Shown: positions 1 through 12,791, counted from the stretch's first letter. The stretch: 64,000 nt of DNA from Pterobdella sp. o SKG-2022 (GCA_964035795.1 OZ038326.1:5040889-5104888), one strand, 5' to 3'. Notes: generated by a model from the letters alone, not told the origin. Numbers and translations are program-made.

Positions 1-3000
1 AGTGATTATTTTTCTACGCTATCATGATGGTGGTGATGGTTAAATAGATATAGTGAAGGCATCTTGAAACAATTTTATTGAATTTGAAAAATCTGATATC
101 AACTTTGATACAGAGATTTGATTATGTTACTCTTAATGTTTAACTATATAAGATTTTACATAAAAACTCCCAATAAAATGAATATTATTATACTGTTTTA
201 TATTGTACCATTAATATTCTCCCAATGTTGGAACAAATAAAAAAAAATATAAAACAAATATAATAAAATTTTCAATTTACGTATGACTATTTCAGTTTCA
301 AAAGATACATAGTGCTCTAGATTAAAATACGTATAATACCCAACTTTACGACATGCATAATACAAAACAACAAAATTTAACACATACATAATACAATTCC
401 AATTTCAAAACACACACACATCCCCTCAAAGCTTGTATTATTGTGGTTATTGTAGCCTAAACGTTGAAAAGCGATCCAGCTTGCATAACCTTTTACGTAA
501 CTTTTCGTCATTGAGTTTAACTCCATTGGTTCCTTCTAGAACATTCTATTCTTTATTACATAGTAACATATAGCTATATATTTTTTCTAGGATATTCTAT
601 CCATTATTACATGTTAGTATTTATTTGAGGTATACAATTTTTATATTTATTGGCTCTTTATTACATACTAAATGCGTATTTATGTATATATATATATATA
701 TATATTGATAATTGGTTCACAGAAATGGTTCATAAGGTATAAAAAGTATGTTACGATTTAGTGTATAAAAACAAAGTTATAGTATATCAAAAAAATGCCA
801 AAATTTCTTGTATTATTCAATAGTCTCTGATGTTTTATTTGATATACTCACACTTCATTACTTTGTAAAACTTTAAACTCATTAGATTTTGTTCGAAACT
901 AATAACCTTACTAATCTCATCCAATGGAACCAAATCTTTCATTAAAACTCAACAATGATACTAATAATAATCACTTCCTATTGAAAAAATCTATAAATGA
1001 AGCTGAATACTAATAACGTTGCAAATGCTAAACTCACTTTATTGAACGTATCTTTAAACACAGCTGAATTTCTTATTGAGAGCTGCGACCATGAATGCAT
1101 ATATTTATAAAGATTACGTAAGGCGAATAATTTGTTCGAGAAATAGGTGTCGATTTGCTTATGTGCTTATTTTAAATTCTTTTTTATTATCATTTTTTAT
1201 ATTTTTTTATTCATTTTTCATAGTTCTTTGTTTTTTTTAATATTTATATTATTAAAAATAACTGCTTTTTTTAACAAAAAAAAATTAACAATTAAAACTG
1301 CGATAAATTTCGATAAAAGCTTTTTTAGGCAAAAATAGCACACAATATTTCAAACTCATGATGAAAGTTATCACTGAAAAATATATTCAAAACATGTCTA
1401 TCATTTCTTGAAACTTATATAAATATAAATAGAAAATCACAGCAATAATCAGAATAATCAATAAAATAACCATTAATGACGGTTAATAATAGTTATGATT
1501 ACCTTGATAAGGATAATGATGATAATAGTTGATAGTGATAATTAGCCCAATAATTAACAATGATAATTAGGCCAATAGTTAGCACTATATTGAAAGGTCT
1601 ATTTGTGTACAGGCCGGCCTTTTCTGAATGTCGTCTATTTCTGTCTCTTCATTAATAAGAGGCTATGAAATTTATTATATTTCGACATAAGGGTGATAAT
1701 GATGATAGAGTGATGGTGAAAAATGGGTTTTATGGATTGATATTTTAAAATGAGAGTTAGCACAGAATAAAATATTATAAAATTAAGAAGACAATTTTGA
1801 AAACTTGTCTGAAATCAATATTTAAAAAAAGTTTTTAAAATTTTGAGAAAGATTAGCTTGAAAAATACTTTTTAAAATGATATTCCAATATTTTTGTTAA
1901 CTCATCTGTCATTTTAATAACAAATGACAATAACTTATATATAATGATGCTTTTACACTAGCCACAATCAAACGAATATATTTAGATGCAAATAGTTTAT
2001 ATTTAATATTATCAATAAAATGGTTAAATTTATTCACGACATGTTTAACTAGCATGCTTGACCCAACCATTCTTCAAAAACTAACAGTCAAGATTAGTCT
2101 TGAAGCCTTAAGCAATATTATATCACTATTGTTAGTTCTATTCTTATGAGTATAATGATAAATATCACTAGCATCATTACTACCTACACTAGGTTGTTAA
2201 TACGCCTAGTATTGTTGTAAATCCCTCTACCAATATCATTAAGTTGTATAAATATTTGGCTACAATCATTCGTATTATTGATGTCATTATTATTGAGACG
2301 ACTGGGCAAACATTATGTAGATATGGGTAAAGGATACGGTGGAAGGAATGTTCCTTGAAAGTTAGTGTGTTTGCATTGGAGGAACATTGTTTTGATAACT
2401 AAGTGTGGGGTTGTGTTGAAGGTAGTTAGAGGCCTTATTTGCGTGTTTTACTGAGAGAGGGTTGTAAAATCGAGGATTGATAAGGAAGGTTAATTATGTG
2501 TATTATACAAATAATAGAAATAATAAAATACATAAAAAATAATCGGTTAGTAAAAAATTAATTATAAAAAAAACAATAAAAACAATTTCTTTCATTTCCG
2601 CAGGCATTTTTGAAATTATCTGCATCCACCATTGATCGTCTGTCGTTATCATTACTTAATTCTGTGTGATGTGTTACCAATTGAAACTATTTATTTTATA
2701 ATTTTATTTTTATAAAAAAATAATTTGTTTATTATATTAAGTTAAGGAAAAATCCCTCTTTATTTATAAGTAGTAGTTCTGTTTATATGATTGGAGAGTT
2801 TTAAGTTTTTTAATAGGAATGAATGCAACAAGAGTTTTATTTTATAATGATATTCAAAGTTTAACAAAAAAATTAATATAAAAAACTTAAGTATGCTAAA
2901 AAACAACTATAACTTTTTAACTTATTGACAGAAAATAATTGGATATAAAATTATAATTTATAATTATACTTAAACAAAATAAAAAAAAATAATAAGATAT

Positions 3001-4321
3001 AATATTTATTCTTAGATAATTATAAAAGCCTATATTGAAACTTATTTAAAGTAATCTTATTCTCTCGCATTGACCTTTTTGTCCAGTCCATCTCTCAAAT
3101 TACTATCAAATTCTTCATTGTTTGCTCTCCATACAACTTTACCTATTCATTTTATTTGCACTTATGTATCTGCCGGAAAAATTTGTCTATGGGTTTATTT
3201 CTTTCAGGGATTGTTTTGGTTGGTTCTAAATCATAAGAATTGTTTTTTCTGTTATGGTTTCAGTGAGTAAGCATCTGTTTCAGTAGTCATATATTTTGTT
3301 TTAAATCTCATTTTTTTGTCAATTTCTAGTCATTCTTGTTTTTTAGTTCTTTAACTCTCAATTGAAAAATATATTAATAATAAAACGGACAAATGAAAAG
3401 AATATTATTTGCAAACGTTTAAAAAGCAAGAATAAGTTTAGATCGGTTAAAAGGTTTCAACTGGTAATCAATTTGATTTCTGTCTCTTTGCTTTTTCTTC
3501 CCACGGAATCAAGCAAACAATAAACGTAATCATTATGAGATTTTCGATTTTTTGGAATGGTTTTAATTTTTATTGTAAAATTGTATAAATATCAGAAATG
3601 ATTAAAATCTATCAAAAAATTCAACAGTGAGAGTAAATAAATTCTGAAACTAATTTGGATTATAACAAGTAGCATGGCCAAAAAGAATACTTTAAATAAA
3701 TATGAAGCGTTTCACAATACAAAAAACATTCTATAAACCACAACTAAAATTCATACATACTAAAAACACTTACCAAAAAACCAACAAAAAACAGCATAGG
3801 CGTGAAATAGTGCTTGATTGATATGATTATTATAAAAGCTTTCCAAGGCGCCACTCAGCCAGTAACATAGGTATATTAAGCACTTCGGTCTTAATCTTGC
3901 ATCCTCTAAGCAATTAGCCTCTCTGTGCCACGCTCTCCGTGTGTTTCTGTGCTTTTTGGTTTTTTGTGTTCAGGGGGAGAAGGAAAGGGGGGGGAAAGGG
4001 GGGAGAGGGAAAGAGGGAGGGGAGGAAAGGAGAAAAGGGGTTTGTAGTCGCGTTGTTTTTTATTGAAGTTTTATTCGAAGCTAATTTTTTGAGATTTTCT
4101 CCATTATTGTTGTTTTTCATGTCGGTTATATAGCTTTTGGTTGAAGCTGTTTTTAACACCAACGTCTGCAAATTTTTCTTCATTTCTCTATTACATAATA
4201 GCTTCGATTGGAACTCCACTAAAACGATTTGAGCTAAAATTGATCTTCAAGCAAAAACGTTACACAATCTTTCATTCAATATTCACACTCTGCACATGAA
4301 AGAAATTTAAAAGGAAATATT
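1..4321. other. gene-poor AT-rich region
   Basis: I find no convincing exon here. The stretch is AT-rich non-coding sequence with short low-complexity runs, such as a (TA)n run near 687-707. A 21-bp word at 1955-1975 recurs in reverse complement at 36203-36223, and a G-rich tract lies at 3974-4041. The open frames present are short, AT-driven, have no recognisable motif, and none is bounded by good splice sites in phase with a neighbour. Confidence 0.6.
3974..4041 (+). other. G-rich purine tract, potential G-quadruplex
   Basis: About 68 bases made almost entirely of G and A, with at least six runs of three or more G, the longest eight G, separated by short A-rich spacers. That meets the usual pattern for an intramolecular G-quadruplex on the + strand. 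It stands out sharply because the surroundings are roughly three-quarters A+T. I do not see a gene start next to it. Confidence 0.6.
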
Positions 4322-4471
4322 ATGAAGAAAATTCAAAACTCAAATGGTATTTTGAATGGCACAAATAGCATTAGAGCTTTGATGGAGGATGTAAATTGGC
4401 GTCTTCTTATACCACTAGGGACCGGAGTCTCTATGTGTGCTCTAATTTTAACTGAAAAAAAGTGCTTTTGA
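4322..4471 (+). CDS. possible small membrane protein, 49 residues (doubtful)
   Basis: An ATG-initiated frame of 50 codons including the TGA stop. Codon-like composition rises over 4360-4450 relative to the AT-rich flanks. The middle of the product, around residues 27-43 (WRLLIPLGTGVSMCALIL), is hydrophobic enough for one membrane segment, preceded by acidic residues and followed by EKK. I do not recognise a family. No splice sites were needed. It may be a chance frame or one exon of a larger gene. Confidence 0.22.
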   Translation: MKKIQNSNGILNGTNSIRALMEDVNWRLLIPLGTGVSMCALILTEKKCF

Positions 4472-5653
4472 TGCTCGGATGCAAGTCTTTTATGACTTAT
4501 GTTTTAATGAAAAGTGAATTTTATTGTTTTTAGAAAATTTTAAGGCAGTTATCAATAAAATTTCAATGGTATAAAAATTATTTGATATTTAAATCTAGTG
4601 ATAAAGTCATCAACTTCAGTATTTATCATTCAAAAAGCTATTTCTATTATACAAAGCTTTCACTCGCTGTGTGGCTCTTCAATGCCTATTAAAGATTATT
4701 TAATGTATATTTGGAGTAATATTCAATGGTATTATTTGATAAGCTATGTCTAAGTGATATAATACATGGTTTAAGGCAATTTATTCATCAAAATGGTTTC
4801 AAAATTCATGGAAGCGTTTGTAAATTCCGAACCAGATCTAAACTTTTCATTCCAATTGTTTTGTTCCTTCATTCAATTATGATAATCCAATTGTCAAGGG
4901 CGAGTTTTCAGACCTCTTTCCACAAGTAAAACGTGAACTTTAACTTTTTATTTTTAAATATATATTTTTGAATTTATTACATTGTCTATATAAATTACTT
5001 ATATTTTTTGAAAAAACCTTTTATTAATGATTTCACTTTTTTAGATTAAAGAAAAACTTTGAAAAGCTATTTTTCATTCAAAGGATATAAATGTTTGAGA
5101 ATATTTCATAAATGATGTTCAATTGTCAAGCGAGTTCAAAAAAAAAAACTTCATGTTTTACTGAAAAATCGCCATTAAATCAATCATTTGATGAAAAATT
5201 TAGAAAATATAAATTTTAGTGATTTTATATAGGTATCAAGACAAAGTTTTTTATATTTCAATCTTGTATCTTCAGTCAAGAATGTTATGGTTTTTTTCTT
5301 AATTTAATCAAATGAAAATATATTTTGTATAGTTTTTAAAAATTTTTTAGTAATTTTTCAATTATGTATTTCATAATTCAGAGATTTTTCACAAATGTTT
5401 GAATTTATTGATTTATCTTTTAGTCTTACCCTTAATAACACAGTAATAATTTCATCGTTTATTTATAAATAAAATGTTTTTACGTTGAATTCAAATTTAT
5501 GTCTACCGAAAACGGTAATAAAAGTATATTTATTTTTTCATAACAAAATAAAACAACTATTTTATTTAAAAAATTTCTAAATGTTGGTCTTGATATAACA
5601 AATCTTTTTCAACAGTTACGCAAAAGTAAATGTTAAGGAGGTATTTGAGGTCG
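4472..5653. other. AT-rich intergenic sequence upstream of UBTD
   Basis: No exon, repeat or RNA gene could be supported here. The sequence is AT-rich, with A and T runs, and presumably holds the UBTD promoter and 5' UTR close to its right edge. No TATA-like element could be told apart from the AT background. Confidence 0.5.
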
Positions 5654-7207
5654 ATGGGAAGTTGTATAGGCTATCACAACAGAGGATCTAGGGGAAGTGA
5701 ATCGTCAGAAGATAACACTACACGTTAGTTCAAAGCTTTACTCATTTTGTTCCAAACCTACAAAAACCTCAAAAAATCTCGTTATTCAGTATCTCACAAT
5801 CGCCCCTTAAAACATCGCAAACCAAAATGGAAAAGCAACATCCGCCTGACTGAGGCACAGCTGAGAGCAAAGAGAGAAGAGTTCTGGGATACTGCTCCAG
5901 CTTTTGAAGGCAGGAAAGAAATCTGGGATGCCCTCAAAGCCTCTGTAAATGCTTTGGAGTCAGGAGATTATCAAATGGCTCAAGTGATTCTTGATGGGGC
6001 TAACATATCTTTACCCAATGGTTGGTTATTCACAATTAACTACTTGAATATTTCAAAGTAAAACGTTAATTATTAAAATACTCATTTACTAATTCAACTT
6101 TAATTTTACTTCAAAATTTCATTAATATTGATAAATTTGTCAGGAACATTGATGGATTGTTATGACGAGCTAGGAAACAGGTATCAACTACCAGTGTACA
6201 TACTCAGTGCCCCGATCAACATGATACGAGAGGGTGATGAAGATGAATTGTATGAAGGGGATGAACTCAAAGATAAATCACAAAGGAGTTCCAAAAAGGA
6301 GTTTGAGGGGAAGCAAATCAACATAAGAATCAGGTTTTCAACAGGAGAAGATCGTAAATTAACAGTGAACACAAGTGAAAATGTAGCCTCAGTCAAACGA
6401 TCCTTGGCCAGATGTTGTCCTGGGATTGATCCTAATGCTGTAAGATTCTTTTTCGCTGGGAAACAACTCTACAATAAAATGACATTAGCCAGTGCCAAAG
6501 TTGAATCTAACTACACCATCCAAGCATTGGTTGTTGAATCTAGTCCTTCTAAAAATTTGCAGCCAATCCATATTAAAAATAAGCAATCGTCTTCAAAGAC
6601 AAAAAAACCTTTATCTATTCAAACACAAAAGCTTGTCAGTAATGATAAGAATGAAGCCAACCATGACCCAAAGCACAATGAGATGAATTATGAAGGAAGA
6701 AAAGTATACAACAATGATACCTATGATTATGTAGCTCATAATGTTTTGAATAATGATAAAACATCCGATAGCAACAGTATTAATTGCAGTTACAAAATAT
6801 CACAAAATTTCTTATACAACTACCTGAATCAATCACTGAATGCAAACAACAAAGATCAACAGTATGTGACTCAATTACAGCATCAAGCCATAGACAAGAG
6901 GCCAGTGTTGGAAGATGGCAATGATAAGTTTGTTTATGCTCCCCAAAGTTACAATGAAACCCCTTTTTACCACATGTCTTACCTCATTGCCCCTAACCAA
7001 TCATCAAATAACAACAATCTAAAGCAAAAATTTTTCTCTGATAATCCATCTTTCCAATCACCCACAGTTGACGCCCAAAACCTTGGAAACTCATCACTTG
7101 ACCAAATCCCTGCGCAAAGCATGCACAACTTTCAAAATCAAAACAAATGCCAAAAGCAGTATTGCAAACGCACCAATTATGATAACTCCATGGAAATAAA
7201 TTCTTGA
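5654..7207 (+). CDS. UBTD: ubiquitin domain-containing protein (UBTD1/UBTD2 family)
   Basis: Three exons, 5654-5723, 5790-6020 and 6144-7207, join in phase (1 then 1) to 454 codons plus stop. Exon 1 is short and starts MGSCIG: Gly2 fits N-myristoylation and Cys4 palmitoylation, as in vertebrate UBTD proteins. Residues about 30-128 are the conserved UBTD N-terminal domain, including [34 protein letters not shown] and [13 protein letters not shown]. Residues about 158-231 are a ubiquitin-like fold ([15 protein letters not shown] to YTIQALVVE). Vertebrate members stop soon after, at about 230 residues. Here about 220 further residues rich in Asn, Gln, Ser and Lys follow in the same exon, with no recognisable domain. 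Family members bind ubiquitin-system enzymes and, for UBTD1, affect p53/MDM2 and YAP. Whether this one behaves alike is inference. It converges on the tetraspan gene at 7761. Confidence 0.93.
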
Positions 7208-7580
7208 TGCTACTCACTGCATCATCTACGTCTTTTGCTTTCTTAACATGTCTATAAAAACACGTTATTTCATACAATTTTCAGTTTCATAACGTACATG
7301 AATTATATTAACTTTTTCGAACTCAATTATCACTCGTACTTTTCAATTCTGTTTTATATATTCTCTTCGTGATATGATACACACGGGATTATACGTCATT
7401 CTTGTATTTTATTATTCTTGTTATTTCCATTATTATTCTTGTTGTTCAATTCATTTAAGGCATATTAAAAGGTTAAAAGTTTTACACAGACTCTTACGCC
7501 TCAAAGCCCATTTGAACTTATATGGTGTCAACATTTGTTTAAGAGATGTTAAATTTCAAAAAAATTAAAATTATTTAAAC

Positions 7581-7623
7581 AATAAAATAACTGTTTACAT
7601 ACAAAGGTACATTTGGGAATAAA
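7581..7623 (+). other. candidate poly(A) signals of UBTD
   Basis: Two AATAAA hexamers, at 7581-7586 and 7618-7623, lie about 375-415 bases after the UBTD stop and before the convergent tetraspan gene. They are plausible cleavage signals, but AATAAA is common by chance in AT-rich DNA. Confidence 0.35.
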
Positions 7624-7760
7624 AGTTCGAATAAGGAGAAATGTACACTAGTTTCTTTTAGGAAAATGTTGTCATTTCTTAGTCATGTGCTAACTACATT
7701 CCATAAAAACATTTTACATCAACGAACACAAAAAGTATTATTAATTAGAGAGGCAGATAT

Positions 7761-10700
7761 TCACACCCTGCCAAGTACAACAGGCTCATTGGCTTCAGCT
7801 TCCTCCAGACTTAAAGCGTACTCCCTCTTCCTCTTTCTTGAGTAGTACAACAGCATACAACCAGGAATCAAGAAGCCTATTAACGAAGCCCAAACGAGGT
7901 AGTAAGACCAGCCTAGTTTTATTTCCGAGAACTCTTTCACGTGAGATTTCATCGATTTTTTCTCGAACATCATCGCCTGACGAAACACTTCTGACACCAC
8001 CCAGCAACTTGCACCTACGTGGGTGGTGGATGAATTGATGAATGGTGGTTGGAAAGGTATATGGAATGAGATTTGATGATTGGAAGGTTGAGACATAGGA
8101 GGTTAGTGGTAGGTGAGTTAATAAAAGGGTGGTAGGCTGCTGCAGGGCTGGGTAGTGGAAGATAGTTAATGAATAGATAAATGCTTGGAGAGTAGGTAAC
8201 TTAAGGAATTTTTGGTTTTGGGGGGGAAGAAGGTGGTGAGTAGATTAGTAGATGAAGAAAATGGTTAGTAAAAAAACAAATGGTTTAGTAGTGGTTATGC
8301 AGAAAAATGAATGAATAGGTTGAAAATATTTTGATCTGAATAAGTGATGAAGAAGATAAATCTGAATAATATGATATAATGTGTTTCGCAGAATATAATA
8401 TTTTCTGTTTAATTTCTCAATAAATATCACCCAAAGTCTCGTAAACTTTATATAACTTATGAACCAAAAAATTAAATAAAAACTGTATTATTGTCGCTAA
8501 TGATGGATGGGAGACATTAAGAAGGGATACCAGGAAAGAATAACGTTCATGAGTCGTTAATGAAAGTTATTCATGGCAGGAATTAAAAACTAGTTTATTT
8601 GAATTTTGATTTAAAAAAATATGATAAATACTATAAAACAAATAAAATATTATTTAAATGAAAATATACTAAAAATCATTCGTCTGTGGTAATATCAACC
8701 TATCTAAACACACTCAAGATTTTAACAACGCCAAAACATTCAGCTTACCATTAAATCCTACAATAAACCCAACATATCATTTTATAATCAAATACACTAG
8801 CCAGTAGCTTCACACCTAACGACGGATAACTCACCACACTAACTGATAACCTAACAAGCATAACTATCAATAAAACATTCTAACAAACACTCCCATCCTC
8901 AAGCCACTAGTAACCACACACACACACTGACTAAGACCAATACACTAAAAACCACTACCACTACTGACAACCACCACTCTAATCACCACTCTCCCACCAA
9001 CCAGTAATAAGAAGCAGAGAACCTGCAACCCGTTTAAACATGTATCTGATCTTCTGGATGGAGTACCAAGTGAAGGCATGGGCCATTATGCTCAGTACCA
9101 GGGCTATCAGTCCCACAGCTACAGTTGAACGTCGGAAGTCTGAGGAGGTTTTTATGGGTGGTTAGGCAATATACATATTGCTTGAAAACTCAGTTATAAT
9201 GTATTTAGCTTGATAAAACCCTGGTAATATTTTCAGTAACTTTTGCATTTATATATTAATAGATTTATCTGTAAAATGAACAAATTAGAAGCTTTAGTTA
9301 TTTTAATATGTTTCAACTTTAGATGTTGTTTTTAATATTCGTGGCTATATTGCAATTTCGTATGATAATCATTTTTCTATCCTGAAAAACCTTTGTTTCA
9401 ATTCAAGTTTTCTGTTGGTTTACCTGTTTTATCACGTTTCAACGTGAAAATAAAGCAAAATATACTTTGAAAATTCTATTATATTTTTCATCTTTCTGCC
9501 ATGAATACTAAATTATGAAATAATTGATGTAATTCTATTGATTGGGTTGTTTGGTTGTGTTTTGAGGTATTTAATTTGGTTGGTAATCTAATTTTATGTG
9601 GGATGATACTGAGTTTATTAGTTGTCTTTAAATTCAGCCAAAATTAGGATTTAAGCGTTTTTAACCAATAGAAGTTCTATTTTTGGTTTTTTTAATCTTA
9701 TCATGAAACGTTAGCGTTCAAAAATTTTCGTTTTCAATTCAGAAAAAAATATTTATCGTTGAAGTTTTTCTAAAATTATTTTCACACTCATGTTTTAAGC
9801 AATGAGTTTTGGTCGCTTCATGTTTAATTCTCAAGATTCAAAATGATATAAATATAAATTTTTGAAAAGTATATTTTAGTTTCATATCAAAGATTCAAAA
9901 TAAAAAACAGAAATTTTTTTTTTTTAATTCAATGTTAATTACCTAGATCCCATTTAAACTAATAAACTTATCTATTTGAACACTAAATAAATTAATTGAA
10001 TAATCATTCAAATAAAATTCCAGCCAAACTTACCCATTTAAATATTTAATAAATTAATTTAATAACCAATTAGACAACATCAACTCTACTCACCCGCCAT
10101 CTTGGTTTCCACGGAGATTCTGGTAGGAGGGGTGTGGGGTAGGACATCAAATGTCATCTTTCTACAATACGTGCCTAAAATGGTTGGTACATCCATGGAA
10201 TCATAGAAGATTTTACAATGTATCATTATGCTTTGCAAAACAATATGACATAATACAACATAATATTTTTACACTATTCTCAAAATCTGACAGTAGTGAA
10301 GTGCAAAAAGGATTTGAAAATCTAAGTTAGTCTTGAAAAAAGTTTTGCATCTTTTGGTTAACTAAAACCTTCTGCTCTGAAAGATTTAATTGCAGAGGGA
10401 TTGATATCTTGATTAACAAAGTTTTGTGAAATTTTTTCATCAGATCAATCTTTTACCGAAACCATCTGAGTCATTCGTCCTTTTCTTTTGTATAGTATTT
10501 CAATTATTTTTATCTTTTTTAATTTTGTGTTGTTACCACTGTTGTATTGTATCGTTATCATTATTGAAATTATATTATCAGCAATATTACCATTATGTTC
10601 TTATCATTTCACAGAGCTTCTATTACAACTAAGTTTTTTAATAATGCAGTCAAACGGGATTTGAACATACTTCGATTTGAAATGTTAATGCAGAGCACAA

Positions 10701-12281
10701 TTCACATGATGATGATGATCATGATGAGAAGAAGAGTGATGATGAGAAAGAGGAGGAGAATGATAGTGATGTTTTACATAGAAAATTAACGCTAAATCGC
10801 AATACTTTGAGCTGATTTGTTTTACCATAAAAACTTATGTTTAAATTTATGTTTAGTCTACCTTCCGACTCTGTGTTATAATCGGCTGAAGCATTGGAAA
10901 ACCCCTACTTTTCTAGCTAGTAACCATTAAAATTTATTAGAAATAATTACATTTAATTCCCATGATTGCCTCTAACACTACATAAAAACAATGAATTCCA
11001 CAATAACTTCGTACTAATGTTTTACGATAAGGTTTCACTTATCGAACAATATAGCTTTTGAAAAAATTGTATCTATAAGTCTTCCTTTTGAAGAATTAAA
11101 CGAAAAACTATTGAAAAAAAGGCACATACAATGGACCTAGAAAGTGACTTATAAAAATGTTAAAAATTTTTTTTGAAAAATTTTCACTTTTTTTTAGCAT
11201 TGTTAATTGATTATTTAAATAATATAAAAAGTCATATATGAATAAACTCTAAATGGAAGCTTAAGGAATAAAGAAAGGTTTTTATATGGTTTTCATTCTC
11301 AAATAATTCGTTTTATGAGGCAGGCTTCATATTAACAATAATATAAAATTCACTTGCTTTGTTTATGGGTTAGTTTTGTCGCTTTTGTGGAAATTCTCGG
11401 TCTTAATATAATTTAAATAAAAAATTTAGGAATATTTTATCAAAAAAGTGAAATTTAGAAATAAAGCAAAAAATTTTTTTAAAAATTATTTTAATAAATT
11501 ATTCCATTTTGTTTATTTCGGGGTTTTTTTAATTCTTGTATGATACTTGTTTCATCTTGAAAGTCGAGAAATTGTGAATCGAAGTAGTAAATATTAACTT
11601 TAACATGAAAAAATTTCAAAAATGAATGCTTTAAACATAAATAATTCAAGCTTTAACAATGTGAAAAGTCAAGCCTGCAAAATTTTCTAAAACCACCACA
11701 AAATTTCGAGAGCTTTTGTGTACTTAACTTTTCTCAATTGTGTTCAAACTTTCTGAAATTCTTAACAATTGAAAATTTATAAATATAAAAAACAAAATCA
11801 TTAGCGACCTGAGGGTTATTTTCAGCAAACCAAGAAGCTTCGTGCAATATCAAGCCTATAAGCCATTGTGTTTAGTTATATGATATTACTAGCAGATTTA
11901 TAATTTAGTCATGGGCCAAGAGAGTTTTCTAAATAACACAATATATTATTGAACTATTATAGTTTAAAAAAAAAACACAATTAGTAAATTATTATAGCTC
12001 AAACAAAAACAACACCAACTTTGTTCTTCTCCAGGCCATATTTCCAGCCTACAAAACCTCCAAAGGCCATGATAATGTCCTGTTTTGTTGTAACTTCCCT
12101 GATTCCTCTCGTAATCTACCTTTTCTTGAGGCTCCTTCAGCGTCACAAACACCCAGTAATCGGTGGTGAAGGAGATGAGAAAGAGGATCGTAGCAGTGAC
12201 TTCGATCAAAAATGCCCCGTGCAGCATTCGCTTCTCGAATTTTAATTGTTTTTCAATTTTTTTTCGCTTCACTGTGTTTCT
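7761..12281 (-). CDS. four-TM claudin-superfamily protein, CACNG/TARP-like
   Basis: Four phase-compatible exons on the minus strand: 12281-12020, 10174-10094, 9139-9002 and 8014-7761 (stop). The nearest ATG in exon 1 is at 12227, and the frame is open upstream to a possible acceptor at 12281. TM1 (LIEVTATILFLISF) leads into TDYW, then GLWRFCRLE and a second Cys (STYCRKM): the W-GLW-C-C signature of the claudin/PMP22/CACNG superfamily. TDYW and GLWR-x-C-x-LE most resemble calcium-channel gamma subunits/TARPs. TM2 and TM3 are in the third exon and start of the fourth, and TM4 (VWASLIGFLIPGCMLLYY) precedes a basic then acidic cytoplasmic tail ending GRV. The canonical TTPV PDZ ligand of TARPs is absent. 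Residues from the ATG number 226. Role as channel auxiliary or junction protein is open. The superfamily is clear; the subfamily is less so. Confidence 0.8.
8040..9001. repeat. intronic low-complexity: GGT-rich then CA/CCA-rich
   Basis: The last intron of the tetraspan gene carries imperfect GGT/TGGT-type repeats at about 8040-8240 and imperfect CA/CCA-type repeats at about 8815-9001 on the + strand. The two arms are roughly complementary in composition but not a clean inverted repeat. I see nothing else in this intron. Confidence 0.5.
11025..11044 (+). repeat. GATAAG-N6-CTTATC palindrome, copy 1
   Basis: Seven-base arms CGATAAG and CTTATCG around a six-base loop, within the first large intron of the tetraspan gene. 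It is one of five related copies at 11.0-16.6 kb that share flanking bases in one consistent orientation, here plus. Confidence 0.6.
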
Positions 12282-12532
12282 CTGTTTTTTGTTTTAGGAA
12301 GTTTTGCAGTTTAGTTGGATAGTTGAAAAATATACCTTTAGATTTTCTCTATGCCAAATTACCCTCATTATCAGGCGAGTAGTTATTGTTTTTAAGTAAC
12401 TACCGTTCATTTATTTTTAATTCATCAATGCTTTCATTAAAGAATATGTTTCTAAATTTCTATATTATCTAATTATTTTTCCTAACAATCTTATAAAAAA
12501 CTCCCTCTAATAAGCAAAACAAAATCGTTCAC

Positions 12533-12631
12533 CAAGGTCTGCAAGCTTTTATGCTTCTCTTTCTGCTCCTGCAACTTTTTGTTTGCCTCGATCTCCTTCT
12601 CTAGCGCTTCATTATCCGGCATCATAAACAT
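12533..12631 (-). CDS. probable first coding exon of the tetraspan gene
   Basis: A 99-base exon candidate begins with ATG at 12631-12629 and runs 33 codons to a GTGAAC donor. The product is charged and helical (ALEKEIEANKKLQEQKEKHK), consistent with a short coiled coil. Its phase-0 end matches a phase-0 acceptor at 12281 before R-N-T-V-K-R-K-K, so joining gives an N-terminal cytoplasmic extension of about 51 residues before TM1 and a 277-residue protein. The exon is clearly richer in G+C than its surroundings and abuts a SINE tail at 12646. It could instead belong to another minus-strand gene. Confidence 0.45.
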
Positions 12632-12645
12632 CCTGGAGTATCTGT

Positions 12646-12791
12646 TAATGTAATGTAATGTGGTATTATAGAGCGCTTGCTACAAATGTAATGTAGCAAA
12701 AACACACTGTAGAACGGTGCTATTTTCGGGCCCAGCACGAGATCGAACCCGGTAACTAGTCTGATGCTCTACTAGCTGAGCCTTATGGACC
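12646..12791 (-). mobile_element. tRNA-derived SINE, copy 1
   Basis: Read on the minus strand, the head contains a pol III A box (GGCTCAGCTAGTAGAGC, 12782-12766) and B box (GGTTCGATCTC, 12749-12739) spaced as in a tRNA, then a short body shared with the copy at 18344-18520 (CAGTGTGTTTT, then GCAAGCGC). It ends in a tail of ATTAC repeats. The acceptor stem is not paired, so it is not a working tRNA gene. No clear target-site duplication was found. This copy is shorter in the tail part than copy 2. Confidence 0.8.

Noticed and set aside
3849..3935. SINE or tRNA-like fragment
   Set aside because: A faint A-box-like stretch on the minus strand, but no B box and no match to the SINE family in this window.
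12739..12791. tRNA gene
   Set aside because: Same SINE family head as above, with a diverged acceptor stem and no independent tRNA end.
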